Source: Ecdyonurus torrentis (taxonomy: Eukaryota; Arthropoda; Insecta; Ephemeroptera; Heptageniidae). Taken from it: 64,000 nt of DNA. The notes under the pieces are model-generated. The model did not search any database and had not been told where the DNA came from. It worked only from the letters and a program-made list of their open reading frames with translations. This document shows, piece by piece, positions 24,344 through 37,720 of the stretch. The translations under genes were made by a program, and so were the position numbers. The stretch's first letter is position 1, and every line of letters begins with the position of its first letter. The stretch spans positions 12,768,698-12,832,697 of the forward strand of contig OX439137.1 in NCBI GenBank assembly GCA_949318235.1, given 5' to 3'.

Positions 24344-24872
24344 ATGACCATGGATGACGAAGAAATTAGAATTATGGCTTCACGTAAAGGAAGATCAGCT
24401 AGTATATGTGCACCAGGATTTTCAAGTATGGAAAATGTAATTGGAAATACATCTAGTACTTCAAATCATAATAATGATGTTACACCACGTACAAGACGTG
24501 CTAAACCAGCTACAAGATCACAAAGTGCAAGAATTACTGCTGGTAATAAACCAAAAATTACACGTAAAACTCGTGGAGATTCACCTATTACTATGTCTTC
24601 ATCATGTAGAAGTGAACCAAGATTGGAAAATATACCAACAATTGCTATGTCAAATGTTGATAGTCCTAATTCATATAGAAGATCTATTAAAAGTGGTGGA
24701 AGTACAAGAAGAGTTAATAGTGTTAAAGGAACTTCTTCTTCACATCATAGAGGTGAAAGTATTAGAAAAAGTACAGGTGGATTTTTAGATGTACCAAATA
24801 TGGAAGATAATAGGAATGAAAATGAAGATGAAGAAAGTTATAGATTACGAGAATTTTCACTAACCAGTAAAG
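24344..24872 (+). CDS. First coding exon, RGK-family-like GTPase N-terminus (tentative)
   Basis: The reading frame opens at ATG 24344, has an in-frame TAA at 24329-24331, and runs 176 full codons plus one base to a consensus donor (AG|GTAAGA, intron from 24873), so the exon ends in phase 1. A second in-frame ATG at 24350 lies in a better ACCATGG context and may be the real start. The product is basic and rich in Ser and Arg, with RxxS-type stretches (RKGRSASI near residue 14, YRRSIKS near 110, IRKSTGG near 140). An acidic patch (ENEDEE) follows, then YRLREFSLTSKG at the splice. Invertebrate RGK small GTPases (Rad/Gem/Rem group, inhibitors of voltage-gated calcium channels) have a long Ser/Arg-rich N-terminus before the G domain, and the last motif resembles my memory of them. 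No G domain is encoded here, so the family call is inference; that this is a real coding exon is much safer. Codons are strongly A/T-ending, like the surroundings. Confidence 0.72.
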
Positions 24873-26443
24873 GTAAGAAAGTTTTTTTTATCATGATTTT
24901 TACTTTTTTATATGTATAAAATATTTTAATGTATAAAAAAACAACTTGTTGCGTTGCGCTATGTTGCTGTTATTTTCAATGTTATAAGCAAAAAGTTTTA
25001 CTATAGCAAAGGTTATTAACATCAAAATAAGTGTATTAAATATTAATTAAGTTTTATGCGTACTACAATATCGGGTTGTATTTTAAGTACGAAAAAAAGG
25101 AGCGGTCAAAAAAGATTAAATTATTTTGAAAGTATTATTATTGAAAAATATAGGAATTAAAATTTCCTTTGATATTTTGTTTGTTTTCAATACCTCCTTG
25201 ATTGATTTTCTATATACTATAGTCTTTCCCAACTAATTGGACATATATATATATCTTCTTAAATGTCTAGGAAATTATACATAGCACATATTTTTATAAT
25301 ACCATCTATGGCTTCAAAAATTACGAATTATTTTTAGCTAATTTTTGCATCGTATTTGTGATAAGATGCAAGTAAAAGTAGAAACAGGGAAACAAATAAC
25401 TAATTTATTTCTTTATAAATTATAATTTTTTTAAAAATTAATTATTTCGTGTTAAATTTATATTTACGTTTAGTGAAAGATTTAAAAAAAATTAACCTAT
25501 ATGTGTATTTTCAACAGTATCTTTCAACTCTATAACATATAAATAAATTATAAATAAATAGAAGTAAATATTTCAAAAGTCACATACATTTTATGTTTGT
25601 ATAGGAAGCTAATATTTAACATAAATACCACACGTTAAATTGCAGGTACTTAAATAAACATTAAAAATTTATTACACTTTTGTAAGTCAGCTTTTTTATT
25701 TTTATTTTTTTTTATTACTTTTCTCAATATTGATTTTTTAATCTATAAAAAAAGTGTAAAGTTACGTAAGAAAGTTTCCATTGATGGTTGTTGAATTTTT
25801 ACCACACTTATTTCTTTATTTATTATTATATATATTTTTTTTCAGTGTTAAATTATAGGCAATAAAAAAAATTTGAAGTGACTAAATGGTTTTTAATTGT
25901 TACAATATATAAATGAGAGTGGTTTAAATGTTGTTTTCAATTTTCTTGTTTTCCGTGATATATAAAAATATTTCAGCGTTGTGCGATAAACTGTAGTGAC
26001 ATGCGATAAAATGGAAATCGTGTCGTGGTGCGATGAAACTGAAAACCCCATACCATTACGCTTCAAATATTAATGTTACAATAGGCAAAAACGATAAAGT
26101 TCGTACAATTATTATTATTAAAAAAAAAATCACAAGAGAAAAAAATCAAAAGTTGCATGTATGTATTATTAAACTCAAATTTTAAGAAAAGATAAAAACG
26201 AAAAGATAAAAAAGATTTCTCACTTTTTTATTTCACGTTATATACATTAAGGGTTGTTGATTTTCTCCATCACCATACTAACTGTATAAGCGAAAGTATG
26301 TTTATTTTAACAATGGTTTTGCAATTGACATATAAACGTATAATTTCAGCAAAATATTAATTATACTTATTCATATTGTATTATTTTTTATACACTTCAT
26401 TATTAATAATTGGTAAATTAAATTTAAATTTTAAATAAAAGCA

Positions 26444-26652
26444 CACCGTTTAAGATAAATACGTAATAATTATGCTAGAGCTCATATTCAGCACAATTTG
26501 TTAATTTCAACAATCTATAATACGTATTTTTCATAATGACTACGTTAAAGAGCATAAATATTATGTTGTGCAGCATAATTATTAATGCTGTTCTAATTTA
26601 TCATCATTTATGCTATAATGCAGAATAAACTACTTAATTAATTCTTTCCGTG
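26444..26652. mobile_element. Family I MITE (copy 2)
   Basis: CACCGTTTAAGATAAATACG at left, TTCTTTCCGTG at right, and TATGTTGTGCAGCATAATTA inside. More decayed than copy 1. Fragments with the same CAGCATAAT motif lie near 9215-9245, 34085-34172, 49925-50010 and 59655-59690. Confidence 0.5.
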
Positions 26653-27536
26653 TATATATATCTTACTTACATTACTATAAGTAGATTACTATACGTAGAT
26701 AAAACATTACTTTTTAGTTGCATAATATTTAAATGTATGATATTAAAAACAAATTTTTTATCCCAATATTTATAGTTACTATTATTCAAAATAAATGTAA
26801 ATAGCAAAGTTTTAATACAAATAAGATATCCGTTGTTAGATTGAAAAATCAAACTAGAAGAATTTCAAAACTTTTATTATTCTTTATATAACTACGAAAG
26901 AAATTTTTTTCACAGACAAATATATTACAACAAATTTTCTTGTAAAATTTTCTTCATTTGTGTAACTTGAATTTAAATTACCACATTTAAAAAATTTTAT
27001 TCATGTATAAAATAGGGGTTGTGCTGTCTTGAAATTTCATGTTTTACGATTCTTTTCAACGTTCTTCATTTTTTTCTTTGCCAACATTTCTGAGATTCTT
27101 GCCACGTATCGTCTAGCCTTTTTTTTTTCTTTCTATGCCATAGTGTAGTGGAATCAATGAAAAATGTGTGTGATCTAAAAACTAATACATCTGTTCAATG
27201 TATATAGATTAAATAATAATATATGACCTGTCTTAATTTTATTAGTATAAGAATTATTTAAACCTTAAATTTATTATAACGATCTGCTGAATTGCAAAAC
27301 TAATGCAACAATCCGTCAAGGATAATATGTTGACTTTATATGGGCAAATCACTGCTCATTAGCCGTAAAGTACACTAGAATTTCTCAAGTATTCTAACCC
27401 CATAAGAAATTACTACAATTTTTTTTTATTGTTGATTACCATTTAAATGCATGCTATTTTAGTGAGGTTTTTAACAACTGAAAAATAATTCTATCAGAAT
27501 ACTTTGTATCTTCTATAGGGACTTTAACTAGTGGTT

Positions 27537-27620
27537 GTGACGTCACTTCAATTGTTATCAACAATGTTAATTTCTATAAGCAAACTATTCACGTGACGTC
27601 ACTTCTACCTTATAAGCAGC
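27537..27620. repeat. Two GTGACGTCAC palindromes within an imperfect tandem repeat
   Basis: Perfect GTGACGTCAC at 27537-27546 and 27593-27602, followed by CACTTC each time. TATAAGCAAACTATTC and TATAAGCAGCCTATTC also repeat nearby. These are full CRE-type palindromes outside the families described above; possible regulatory use is inference. Confidence 0.5.
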
Positions 27621-27761
27621 CTATTCTCATTATACTAATGCCACATAATTTACATAATGTTAACTGCAGTTAGTTTTAACCTGTAATTAAGGCTTAATCA
27701 AGTTTTTTTTTTCTAGTTGTTGCAACAGTGAAATAATCAGATTTAACTAAGGTTTATTATG

Positions 27762-27874
27762 TCTAAAAACCCTGATTGTTGTGCTCTAATCCATGAAGCA
27801 AAAAGAGGATCAGTGTTTTTGTAAATGCAATACGTATTTTAATGCAAGGGAACAGGGTTTATTAGGTTTTTAGG
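27762..27874. mobile_element. Short TIR element related to 7919-8031
   Basis: CTAAAAACCCTG at left pairs with CAGGGTTTATTAGGTTTTTAG at right. AAGGGAACAGGGTTTA is the complement of the 7.9-kb element's left end. Confidence 0.45.
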
Positions 27875-28529
27875 GGTGTAGGTACAGGCTACAGGGCTAA
27901 CTGTACGCTTGTAATTTACAACGGTAAATAACTTAACAAAATATGGATAAACTACAGAATTTTTACAATATAGTTTTATATGCTTTCAGAGCAAAATATA
28001 GTTTTAATTCACTTAATATAATTTTATTTATTTATCTTAAAATGCATGAAAAAACTTAACTATTTAACTATCAGACATATTACAATTAAAAGTTGCAACA
28101 CATTTTTTTTCCGTCTTTAACTTTTGCACATGACGTTTTTAACTTTATGCCAATTCTTATTAAGTCTTGGCATTCAATGAGTTAAACACACACACACACA
28201 CACAGTAAACAGAACAAAACTTGAAATTTTGCCCAAAAACATTCCATGTTGTAAAACAGTTTTTCTTTTTTATCTTAAGAATTGGATTCATATATATGTG
28301 ATTTTTGACTCATGAAATTTATTCACGTCTGCAGATTTTTGAGCCAATATTACGACAAATACGTAAATATATAGATATGTTTAAGATCACGTAGACATTT
28401 GACACTATAATTTCATACAATACTCTACGAACTTTGTTATTATTGAAGAAATAATGAGGAAGACTATAAAATATTTTATGGGGTAATTTTATTCCATGTT
28501 CTAAAAGAAGACATCGTCTTGAAACAATA

Positions 28530-28712
28530 AATATGTGAATTTCTAATTTTTGAATTCATTAAGTATTATTAATTATTTTTAAAAGTCGAGATATGCCATC
28601 ACGGGCGGCAACCTTTTTTTGTGCACACATGCCTCCCGTGAGGTCATTTTTCGACATTCAAAGATTAATTAAAAATACTTACAGTAAACTCAACAATTAG
28701 AAATTCACACAT
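28530..28712. repeat. Foldback palindrome
   Basis: TGTGAATTTCTAATTTTTGA...AGTATTATTAATTATTTTTA and CATCACGGGCGGC at left; GCCTCCCGTGAGG...TTAATTAAAAATACTTACAG...AATTAGAAATTCACACA at right. Single copy; the loop is near 28615. Confidence 0.6.
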
Positions 28713-28855
28713 CCATCGATTCAAAACTATAAAATAAATATAAAATATAATTACTCTTTTTTATTATTAAGAATAAAAATAAGAATCTTTATTGACCCAG
28801 GCAGTTCATAGTAACAATCAAAGTTACAACAAGCATTGGTCTTGTCAAATAAAAC

Positions 28856-28957
<102 letters not shown>

Positions 28958-29517
28958 GAAAAAAAAGAAGAAGAAGAAAATAAAGTAATATAATAATACT
29001 AACAATAACAACAACAAGAATACAAATAAAAAATGAATCACACAACTATATAAGAGCTGCGTGTTATTATTATTATTATTATATTTAGATTTAGTTCCCT
29101 CACTTATGATTTGCATTAGAATTTTTATCATTACTTATAGAAACGTATTGTTCAGATTGTTTACTCAATGCATTTCTTATATGGAAATATGAATTTTATC
29201 GCTAAGTTTGCAATAATGAAAAAAAAAAATGTAATAAAAGTCATGAATTTATTTCTGTGACCATGTAACGGCTGTGTACCAAATTTTAAAGTTATACTAA
29301 GTTGAAATTATTAAAGTTACAGTAGACACTATAATGGAACTCTTGACGATAACTTATATAATAATAAAAAAGATGTTATCATTTTTTTTGGCTTTAGTTT
29401 ATCACGTACGTACGTACAAACGTCTTTTTTTCTTCTTTTTTTCCGGTACACTAAAAAAATCGTACTTCTGGACTCCTTTGTAATATTTTCAAACTTTTAC
29501 CTTTGTCCGTACTTTTG

Positions 29518-29518
<1 letters not shown>

Positions 29519-29591
<73 letters not shown>
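29519..29591. repeat. (CT)n microsatellite
   Basis: About 36 CT units; its minus frame gives a spurious Arg-Glu polypeptide. Confidence 0.92.
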
Positions 29592-29595
<4 letters not shown>

Positions 29596-29904
29596 TATTG
29601 TCAACAATTCTACACAACATAAAAAAAATATTTAAAGATGATTTCAAGACTACGTATATCATAAATTGTACTACTTGAGAATTGAGCTGACATTTTATTT
29701 TCAATTGTTATGTTATATATTATTATATATAGCAATAAAAATAAATCATATCATAAAATATATTTTATACCTAGATAATAAAAAAAATGAAGGTTTTTCC
29801 ATTTCAATGATATTTATAATATAAGTTTATTGTCTTTGGAAAAAAAACACGTAAAATACAATATTTTTATATTTACTTATACATACAAATAGAAACGAGG
29901 TTTA

Positions 29905-29905
<1 letters not shown>

Positions 29906-29950
<45 letters not shown>
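29906..29950. repeat. Poly(A) tract
   Basis: 45 uninterrupted A. No recognisable retroposed body precedes it. Confidence 0.92.
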
Positions 29951-29951
<1 letters not shown>

Positions 29952-30482
29952 GTCATCCTTCAAGGTATACAATTTGTTGAACAGAAAGGTTCAGCGGGTT
30001 GCAGTAATGCACATTTTCAAGGGGCACTCAACTTTTTTTTTATTATAATTGATTTTGTATTGTAAAATGCTATAAAATTCAATTACCTCTTAAAAAGTCT
30101 AAACAAACTAAATATATAATTATATTTGTATTGAAATAACACTAATACAATTATTTTAAGTGCACTACCCTCAATAATGCACTTATTATCAATAATTTGA
30201 AAATAGTTACATAATATTATTTTACAGTACACTAAACTGATGGACATTTTGATAAAAAATTTATCAAATTATACGTATTATAATTTCATAATGATTTTAA
30301 AATTTATTTCATAATTTAGATCAATTAAAATATACCATACAAAAAAAAAGTTCATAAAAAATGCAATTTAACTAAAAAAATGCGTTGTTCCATAACTTTT
30401 ACGTTTATATTGCTTTTTGATTGCCATGGCTTAATTTTAGTAGCATTGTTTGCACGGTATAATAATCACATAAGGTATTTTT

Positions 30483-30835
30483 TTAAAGCCATAGACCACA
30501 TAAAACAACATGTGCTTTTTAATGAATAAACACAAAATGGGATCTTCAAAACTGTTGATAATTTTTACCAGAATGTTAATAGCCCCACGATAGAGCGTAA
30601 AAATACTGTAAAGTATGCAATTTAAGTGATTAGTCATGTTTATGACGTCAGAGACATGCCAAAATTAGTATGAAAATGTTGTGCGGGTTGCATAAATCGA
30701 AATTTCTGCTCAATACTACGGAGCTATAGTTGGGTTTTGAGACAAACTAAAGTTATTTATGTAAGTCCCATCAAGTGTTTTGTGATATAAATGCTTATGT
30801 TTTTTACTCTGGTCTATTCCTTTAATGGTATATGG
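30483..30835 (+). mobile_element. Family A TTAA MITE (copy 3)
   Basis: TTAA-flanked, starting TTAAAGCCATAGACCACATA and ending GGTCTATTCCTTTAA. It has both internal conserved blocks and TGACGTCA, and is among the least altered copies. Confidence 0.82.
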
Positions 30836-31400
30836 TATTTATTAATGCTGAATTAAAAAGCTCTTGTTAGCAGAGTTTTTCTATTGCTGCCTATCGTCAT
30901 TTTGAGTAATACACTTAAATTTATTTATATTTAAATATCAGGCATTTTTTTCACAGGCTACAGAGACTTGCTTATTAATCTGAGTTTCCTTCATGAGAAT
31001 CGATTATTTCTTTGTCTTTGATAAAGTTAAGTCTATTTAATTTTTCGTGCTGGATTAGTCAGTACCAAATAAGGGTATGTGGGTGAGGAATATCCTGTGG
31101 GTGAAAAGCTTGTTTGACTTTTCCTTCTGTCTACGTCTATAAGTATCATACCAATGAGTAACCAGATTATAAGTGGGATAAAGTAACAAAACAAAACTAT
31201 ACGTAGAGTCACAGAAACAAAAATAAGTTTTATTTTTAAAGTAACAATTTGCAGTATGATTTTTTTTAGTGTTCTTCTAAAGTTTTTTTTTAATTGTTTA
31301 TAAAAAAATAATTGTATAAACAGAATAATCGCTAAAGTTTATAATAAGGAAACATTATCTACACGAAGAAATAGAGGCTAGTATTTTAAAAATGATACTC

Positions 31401-31744
31401 TAAAAAGGAATAGACCAGAGAAAAACATAAGCATTTATATCACAAAACACTTGATGGGATTTACATAAATAACATTAGTTTGTCTCAAAACCCAACAGTA
31501 GCCCCGTAGCAGTGATCAGAAAATTCAATTTATGCAACCCGCACAACATTTTCATACTAATTTTTGTATGTTTCTGGCGTCATAAACATGAATTTTCACG
31601 CAAATTGTACACTTTACAGTTTTTTAACGCTCTCTCGTAGGGCTACATTAACATTCTGGTAAAAATTGTCAACAGTTTTGAAGATCCCATTTTGTGTTTA
31701 TTCATTAAAAAGCACATGTTGTTTTATGTGGTCTATGCCTTTAA
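31401..31744 (-). mobile_element. Family A TTAA MITE (copy 4)
   Basis: Inverted relative to copy 3: starts AAAGGAATAGACCAGAG and ends TGTGGTCTATGCCTTTAA. The central CRE-like palindrome is mutated to TGGCGTCA. It lies about 45 bp left of the family G copy at 31791. Confidence 0.8.
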
Positions 31745-31790
31745 TATTTCGTGCATTTTCTCTCAACATTTATGCTTTTACATCAACTTG

Positions 31791-32400
31791 TAATGCATAG
31801 AGAGTAAATACTTAAAATTATTCCAAATTCGATACCATAAAGCATTTAAAATGTTTACTCTCTACCAACGAATATTTACTCACTATTAGGCCATTGGGTA
31901 TTGTCTTCAAGGGAAATGTGGTAGAGAGTATTCTAATGTTTACAGAGAACCCATGTACGTATCTTTTATACTCATCATACTTGCATCGACACTAGCTTCT
32001 TCTACAAGACTGAATATTAAAGGTATAGACCAGAAGAAAACATTAGCATTTATATCACAAAACATTTGATGGTACTTACATAAATAACATCAATTGATCT
32101 CAAAACCCAACTGTTGAGCCGTAGCAGTGATCAGAAAATTTCGATTTCTTAAACCCGCACATTTTCATAATACTTTTTGCTTGTTTCTGACGTCATAAAC
32201 AGAAATATTCACGCAAATTGCAGACTTTACAGTTTTTTCGGTGGGGCTACATTTACACTCTGGTAAAAATTATCATCAGTTTTGTAGATCCCATTTTGTG
32301 TTAAAGAACATGTTGTTTCATGTTTTTCTATGCCTTTAAGTGAAAATTACACTCGTGTTTTTTGACGCACAATTAAAGCATTTCGTAAGGTACTCTCTAA
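31791..32400 (+). mobile_element. Family G repeat interrupted by family A copy 5
   Basis: TAATGCATAGAGAGTAAATAC at left, GTTTACAGAGAACCCATGTA in the middle and CGTAAGGTACTCTCTAA at right match 3188-3454. The family A element at 32017-32339 splits it. Confidence 0.65.
32017..32339 (-). mobile_element. Family A TTAA MITE (copy 5, nested in family G)
   Basis: TTAA at both ends; starts TTAAAGGTATAGACCAGAAG. It interrupts a family G repeat: removing it with one TTAA restores GAATATTAAGTGAAAATTAC, which matches GAATATTTAGTAAAAATAC in the intact copy near 3390. It has a small internal deletion near 32240. Confidence 0.8.
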
Positions 32401-35296
32401 ACATTCGTACGTTACGAGTGTTTGTTTTTTGAGTATAACATACAAATGGTCAATTAGACACTAGTAAAAGGTATGAAATGTCAAAATTATTCATTCATGA
32501 AATCATCAGAGTCTGAACTCACAATTTCAATTTAAACACATTCATTCACCAGTAAAATTAAAAATAAACAAACCAAATTTTAAATTCTTTGTTTATTATT
32601 ATTTTAAATCACTCGATGACAAACAATATAGTTAAATATTGTTGTATTTTGCAATATTATTGAGCTTTGCCTAAATTATATATATATATATATATATAAA
32701 TCATTTTCTAAGCAATTAAAATTGCTGTTTGCATGAAAAAGCACTTTACTAATAAAATATTAGGCTAAAAAAAAATAAAAGAGTAATGAAAATTTACGGA
32801 GTATTCAGAGAACCCATAAATTCTTTTTTTTTTATTTGTTTGTGTATAACATGAAAAGATTGGTATTTGTGATATACGTGTAAAAGTTATTTAATTAGTT
32901 GATAAAGCTGTTCTCAGAACAAAATTTTAAAATAAAAATTATGTTTTAAAGCACATAAGATCGTTGAGTATTTTTAAACTAATGTACGTAAGTTTTTTTA
33001 TTTATTTATTTATTTATTTAGGGAATAACATCACAATATGGTTGAAAATTAAGACGTTTGTTTCATATTCTTTCTCATTTTGTTTCACAATTTTTAAAAA
33101 TCTGGAAAACATTTTGAAATTTGGTAAATCATTGAATGCATTTCCTGTTCTCCAAATAAGTATATAAAAATAAAAGCGAATAAGTTAAAAGAGTAAAAAA
33201 TAAATATTTATATTGATTGCTTTTGAATACATATACTGCAGATACTTTATAATTTTAGACACTTTGATGTGCTCTCTAGTCTCTAGTTTCATAAAAAAAA
33301 AGAGTGATTTTATTACGTATATCATGGGAGTCTGTGGAATGATAAAAAATCAAGCAGACTTTAAAGCTTCTCCTATTTTTAATCAAAAGAAAAAAAATAC
33401 ATGTAACTTTTACAGTACGTACGTAGTACGTACAGACACTGTTTACTCCACTATCTTAAAAATATAAAGTGAAGTAATATGGAGCCAAAAAAAAAAAAAA
33501 GATTGTATGTATTTTATTGGAGACTTTAAGCAACTTAGTTCCCCATACACAAACGGACAAAAATAAATGTTATAATAACTAATAAATACTATATAGCTCA
33601 TTTTTATCACATCATAATCTATCATATGTTAAAAAGCATAATATATTATTGTTATTATGAAATACTATAGTTTGTTTTGCAAAGTATAGTGAGTTTCTTT
33701 AATAATGATTGGCTGACCAAAAAATAATTAGACACATTCATTGGTTGATCTTGTTTTTGAGGTAATAAAATTGAACATGGAACTTTTTTTTTTTTTTTTT
33801 TTTTTTTTTTAACGTCCGTTCATTCTTATCATAAAGTTCTAAACGAAGAAATAAAACAATGACCTATATATGTATAACAATACATATAAACGTCATAAAT
33901 AGGTAGTGACGTCGTGATCATATGTTCTTAACAAAGAAAAAATTTAGAAGCTAGCTCAAGAGTTGTGTGTAGTAGTTTATAGAACGAACTTGTGACTAAA
34001 AAATATTGTATAAAAAAAGTCACCATGTAGTGGGTTTATGCCTTTTTTAGCATCTAAATAAAAACAATTTATTATTATTATTAAATATTATGTTCTACAG
34101 CACCATTATTTTTTTCTTATAATTTAGCATAATTTATGCTATAGTGACATAAATGCAGCATAAATTACGTACTCCATACACGATGGGATTTAAATAAAAT
34201 TTTATGGCTTTGTGTTTGTACTTCCTTACAAAACAAATTTTATCAAATTCTTATTTATAATCTTTTATTTAAAATTTATCCAAATACTTTAGTTATATCT
34301 AAATTTCATGTAAAAAGTGAACTTTATATATATTATAAGTTAAAAGAATGATACTCTTTATTTACCATGATTTTATAATTATTAAACGTAATCATATATT
34401 TTTTATATATACATAATATTTATCATATTTTTTTTTAAAAGCTACATACTAACATGTTATAATATATAGATAAAAATCTATTTCATGCATTTATGTATCA
34501 TGAATAATAGAATATGATGTATGTATGGTGGGGTGCGATAATGGGTAGAGTATAGAGTGTGGTATACAGTGTATGGCCAGTGTAAGAGTTTATTTATAGA
34601 ATTGAGCTCGGGAGTACTTTATCACGCAAAATGAAACTGAAATTTTGTATCATTTCTAATTTCATGTGTGTATATAGCATTAAAAATAGAATTAGACTAA
34701 AATCAGATACATTTTTTTTTTTCATTTCAAATTCTTATCCCATTAGCCAATTTTAAGACTCATATATTATTATAGATTTTTTTTATATTATTCCTATTAT
34801 ATGATTATAATTTTTAATTTAAGCAGTATTTATATATTTTTTTAACGTGTGTGCTATTTTATACATATCTAAAATTGTCTACGGTTCCGGTTGAGTATAA
34901 GTTTAAGTCTAAAAATACTTTTTGTTTCTTTTTTTTTATTGATATATAACATTAACGCTGCAATTTTTCTCCATCTTCTTATTATATATTTTTTCTGAAT
35001 AATAATATACATAAATATTTATGCAAAATAACGTAAATACTGTTTGTTATTTTTTTTTATTAGAATAGTTGCCATATTTTTATGTATTGAATTGAAAGGA
35101 AGTCAATATTTACGGTAATTTTCAATAAAACACAATAAATTTATTATTGAAACATTCTTGTTTAAACAAGCACGCAATTTTAATAATAAAAATTATGATA
35201 GTCATTCTTTGAAATTGAAATATAAAAATAGATTTTCGTGTATTTGCATGTTAAATTACAATAATTTTTTCAGTCAATAATAATAAATAGATAAAC

Positions 35297-35341
<45 letters not shown>

Positions 35342-35865
35342 TCTCTGTCTCTGTCTCTCTCTCTCTTCTTTGATATATGTTTTGACAACGAACGAAGCTA
35401 CAAATTTAGAAGTTATTTTTAAAAACGAAATGGGCTATATAATTTTGAATGTTGCTATTAATTCAAGAAAAATATATTCAAATTTACTATGTCTCATAAA
35501 TGATTTTTTCATGTCATTTTTTTTCTTATATAAATTGGATGGGTTATAATAAAATAAATATTAAGAAGTTTATACCGCATTAAAAATATGAAAGAGAGAT
35601 TGATTTGTAAAATCATTGCAAAGAAACATTCTATTTTAAGATTGTCTTAAGAATTTCAAAGGAAAAGACATTTAATTTTTTATTGTAGAAAAATTAATTC
35701 TTCGCTCGCGATTAAAATAGAATTTTACATAAATATTTGTTTTAAATTTGATGAATGAAACATGTTGATATAAATCATAAAATAAAAACCATTATATTAA
35801 ATTAACTTTTAAAAATACTGCATACGTCAGTGTCAGTATCTATATATATTTTAGATTTGTATTAA
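32401..35865. other. AT-rich non-coding stretch
   Basis: (TA)n at 32680, poly(T) at 33784, a TTTA-type run near 32996-33020, (CT)n at 35299 and family I debris at 34085. No supported gene. Confidence 0.55.
35299..35366. repeat. (CT)n microsatellite with GTCT interruptions
   Basis: About 33 units with CC and GT variants toward the right. Confidence 0.9.
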
Positions 35866-36201
35866 TTAAGGGTTGTTTTCATATGGGTTGTATCTCAAAA
35901 TTTAAAAAGAAAACTTCAAAACTTTATGATGCCATTTAAAAGTTAATAGTAACAGCTATGATAAAATTTTCAGAAACCTTGACCATCAGATATGAGATAA
36001 AATAATTATTGAAATTAACATGGGCTCTTATGGGACTAAAACTTCAAAAAATCGTAATTTAAAATCTAGCATGTTAACCCCCCAAATTTTTTACATTTTT
36101 GTAGTTACCTTATCCTAATGTATCAACGTACAAAATTTCAGATTTTTTTTTTCTTAACGATTTTTTAGTCAAATCCCGCAGAAGCTGATTTCACGCCTTA
36201 A
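35866..36201 (-). mobile_element. Family B TTAA MITE (inverted copy)
   Basis: Reads TTAAGGGTTGTTTTCATATG on plus and ends TTTCACGCCTTAA. It is the reverse complement of the 5218-5566 copy, with the ACTTCAAAAAATCGTAATTT and GGACTAAAAC blocks recognisable. Confidence 0.75.
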
Positions 36202-36900
36202 AATAATATTGAGATTTTAATGTGTACAAAATCTATCAACCTTGCAGGTGATTTTTAAATAAAAATTATTTAGTATTTGTGTAGTTATATTAAAATGACA
36301 ATGATTGTAACATATATACAAATACGTTATTTAAAAAAATAACGCAATAATAACAGAATTTGATTTTAAATTTTTTATGCTGTGACCGAAGAGAAAGTTA
36401 TAAAAAATCAATAGTTTGGTTTGTGACAAACTGTTGCGTGACTTCTTTATGCTCCCCTTCATTCAATTTTATTATTTTACTCTCTTTCTGGCCCAAAGTT
36501 AAAAATATATTTTATTTTGTTACTGTATATAAGTTATATAATTCTTGAGTATTTTTGATGATAATTTGATTTGATAGCTATATTAATACGTATATTCATT
36601 AATATTATACTGAAAAAACAATATCATTAATTTGAGTACTCAAAATTATAAATGTAGTTGATTTTTATTTGGAATTATTTCGCTTATAGTATAATATATA
36701 ATTCAGAAACCACATAAAAATGTACGTGACATACTATACTATAAGTTTCGTCAACGGTTCTTTGGTTTCCTTATATCCTTATTTAATTCTGTATACAATA
36801 ATCAATTGCATGTCTCTCTCTCTCTCTCTCTCTCCTTTTTCTCTAACTCGTCTGATATATCAATGTAATAAAATGTTTTTATACTTTTGTAAGCAAAATA

Positions 36901-37213
36901 ACTAAAGGCGTAGAACACCTTGAACAAAAAAGTTGTGTAATGTCCTAACAAACCTGAAAATCAACGTTGATTTGACCGAAGTCATTGATTTCTAATTTAT
37001 TTTCCATTCACTAAATGCCACTGGCGGTCACTGACGTCACAGCTCAACCGGTTTACGCGCGTAAAATAAGCAAGCTGTGACGTCAGTGACCGCCAGTGGC
37101 ATATTGTGAATGGAAAATAAATTAGAAATCAATGACCCTGGTCAAATCAATGTTGATTTTCAGGTTTCTTAGTATATTACTCAACTTTTTTGTTCAAGGT
37201 GTTCTACGCTTTG
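36901..37213. mobile_element. Family C palindromic MITE (copy 3)
   Basis: Near-perfect hairpin: left arm ...CGGTCACTGACGTCACAGCT, right arm AGCTGTGACGTCAGTGACCG, joined by a loop around 37050. TTAA is decayed at both ends. Confidence 0.8.
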
Positions 37214-37720
37214 CAGTATTTTGCACTATATAATTATCTTTGTTTTAGTTTTAATTTATTATTTGATTACAAGTTTTTCGCACAGAAAAACTTATGCAGT
37301 ATATTACTTGAAAATTACTTTTATGTATACAAATGAAAAACCGTAAACTTTCATAAAGAAAAATATAAATTTAGAGATTATTTATAAAAATAAATAAAAA
37401 CTCATTATATTTACAAAGTCAAGTATTTTATGTAATAAAATAAAATATCAAAGCTTATATAGTTACTGCTTATTAAAATAATAATTACTTTACATTTTAT
37501 AACGTTTGTGTATGTAATTTCGAGTACAGATTGTTAAAAAAGTTTTATAGAAAGCACAGAGTGTAATGTATGTAATAAAATGGTTATAATAAAACATATT
37601 TATAAAAAGGGGAAATGGTTTTTAAGTAGGTATGTTTATATGGTTATGTTAAATAATTAATTGTTCTTATTTTTTTTATGAGTTTCTTCTATACCAATTT
37701 TAATACCTTTTCTTGCTAAA

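Noticed and set aside
24441..24788. 115-codon frame overlapping the 24.3-kb exon in another phase
   Set aside because: Leu/His/Val-rich shadow of the Ser/Arg-rich frame, without start context or splice agreement.
25972..26060. TTTCAG acceptor with moderately GC-rich sequence after it
   Set aside because: All frames stop within a few codons and the segment is an imperfect tandem repeat.
30954..31074. Plus-strand TTTTTTCACAG acceptor followed by YRDLLINLSFLHENRLFLCL
   Set aside because: The only long frame stops before any donor; the other frames stop earlier.
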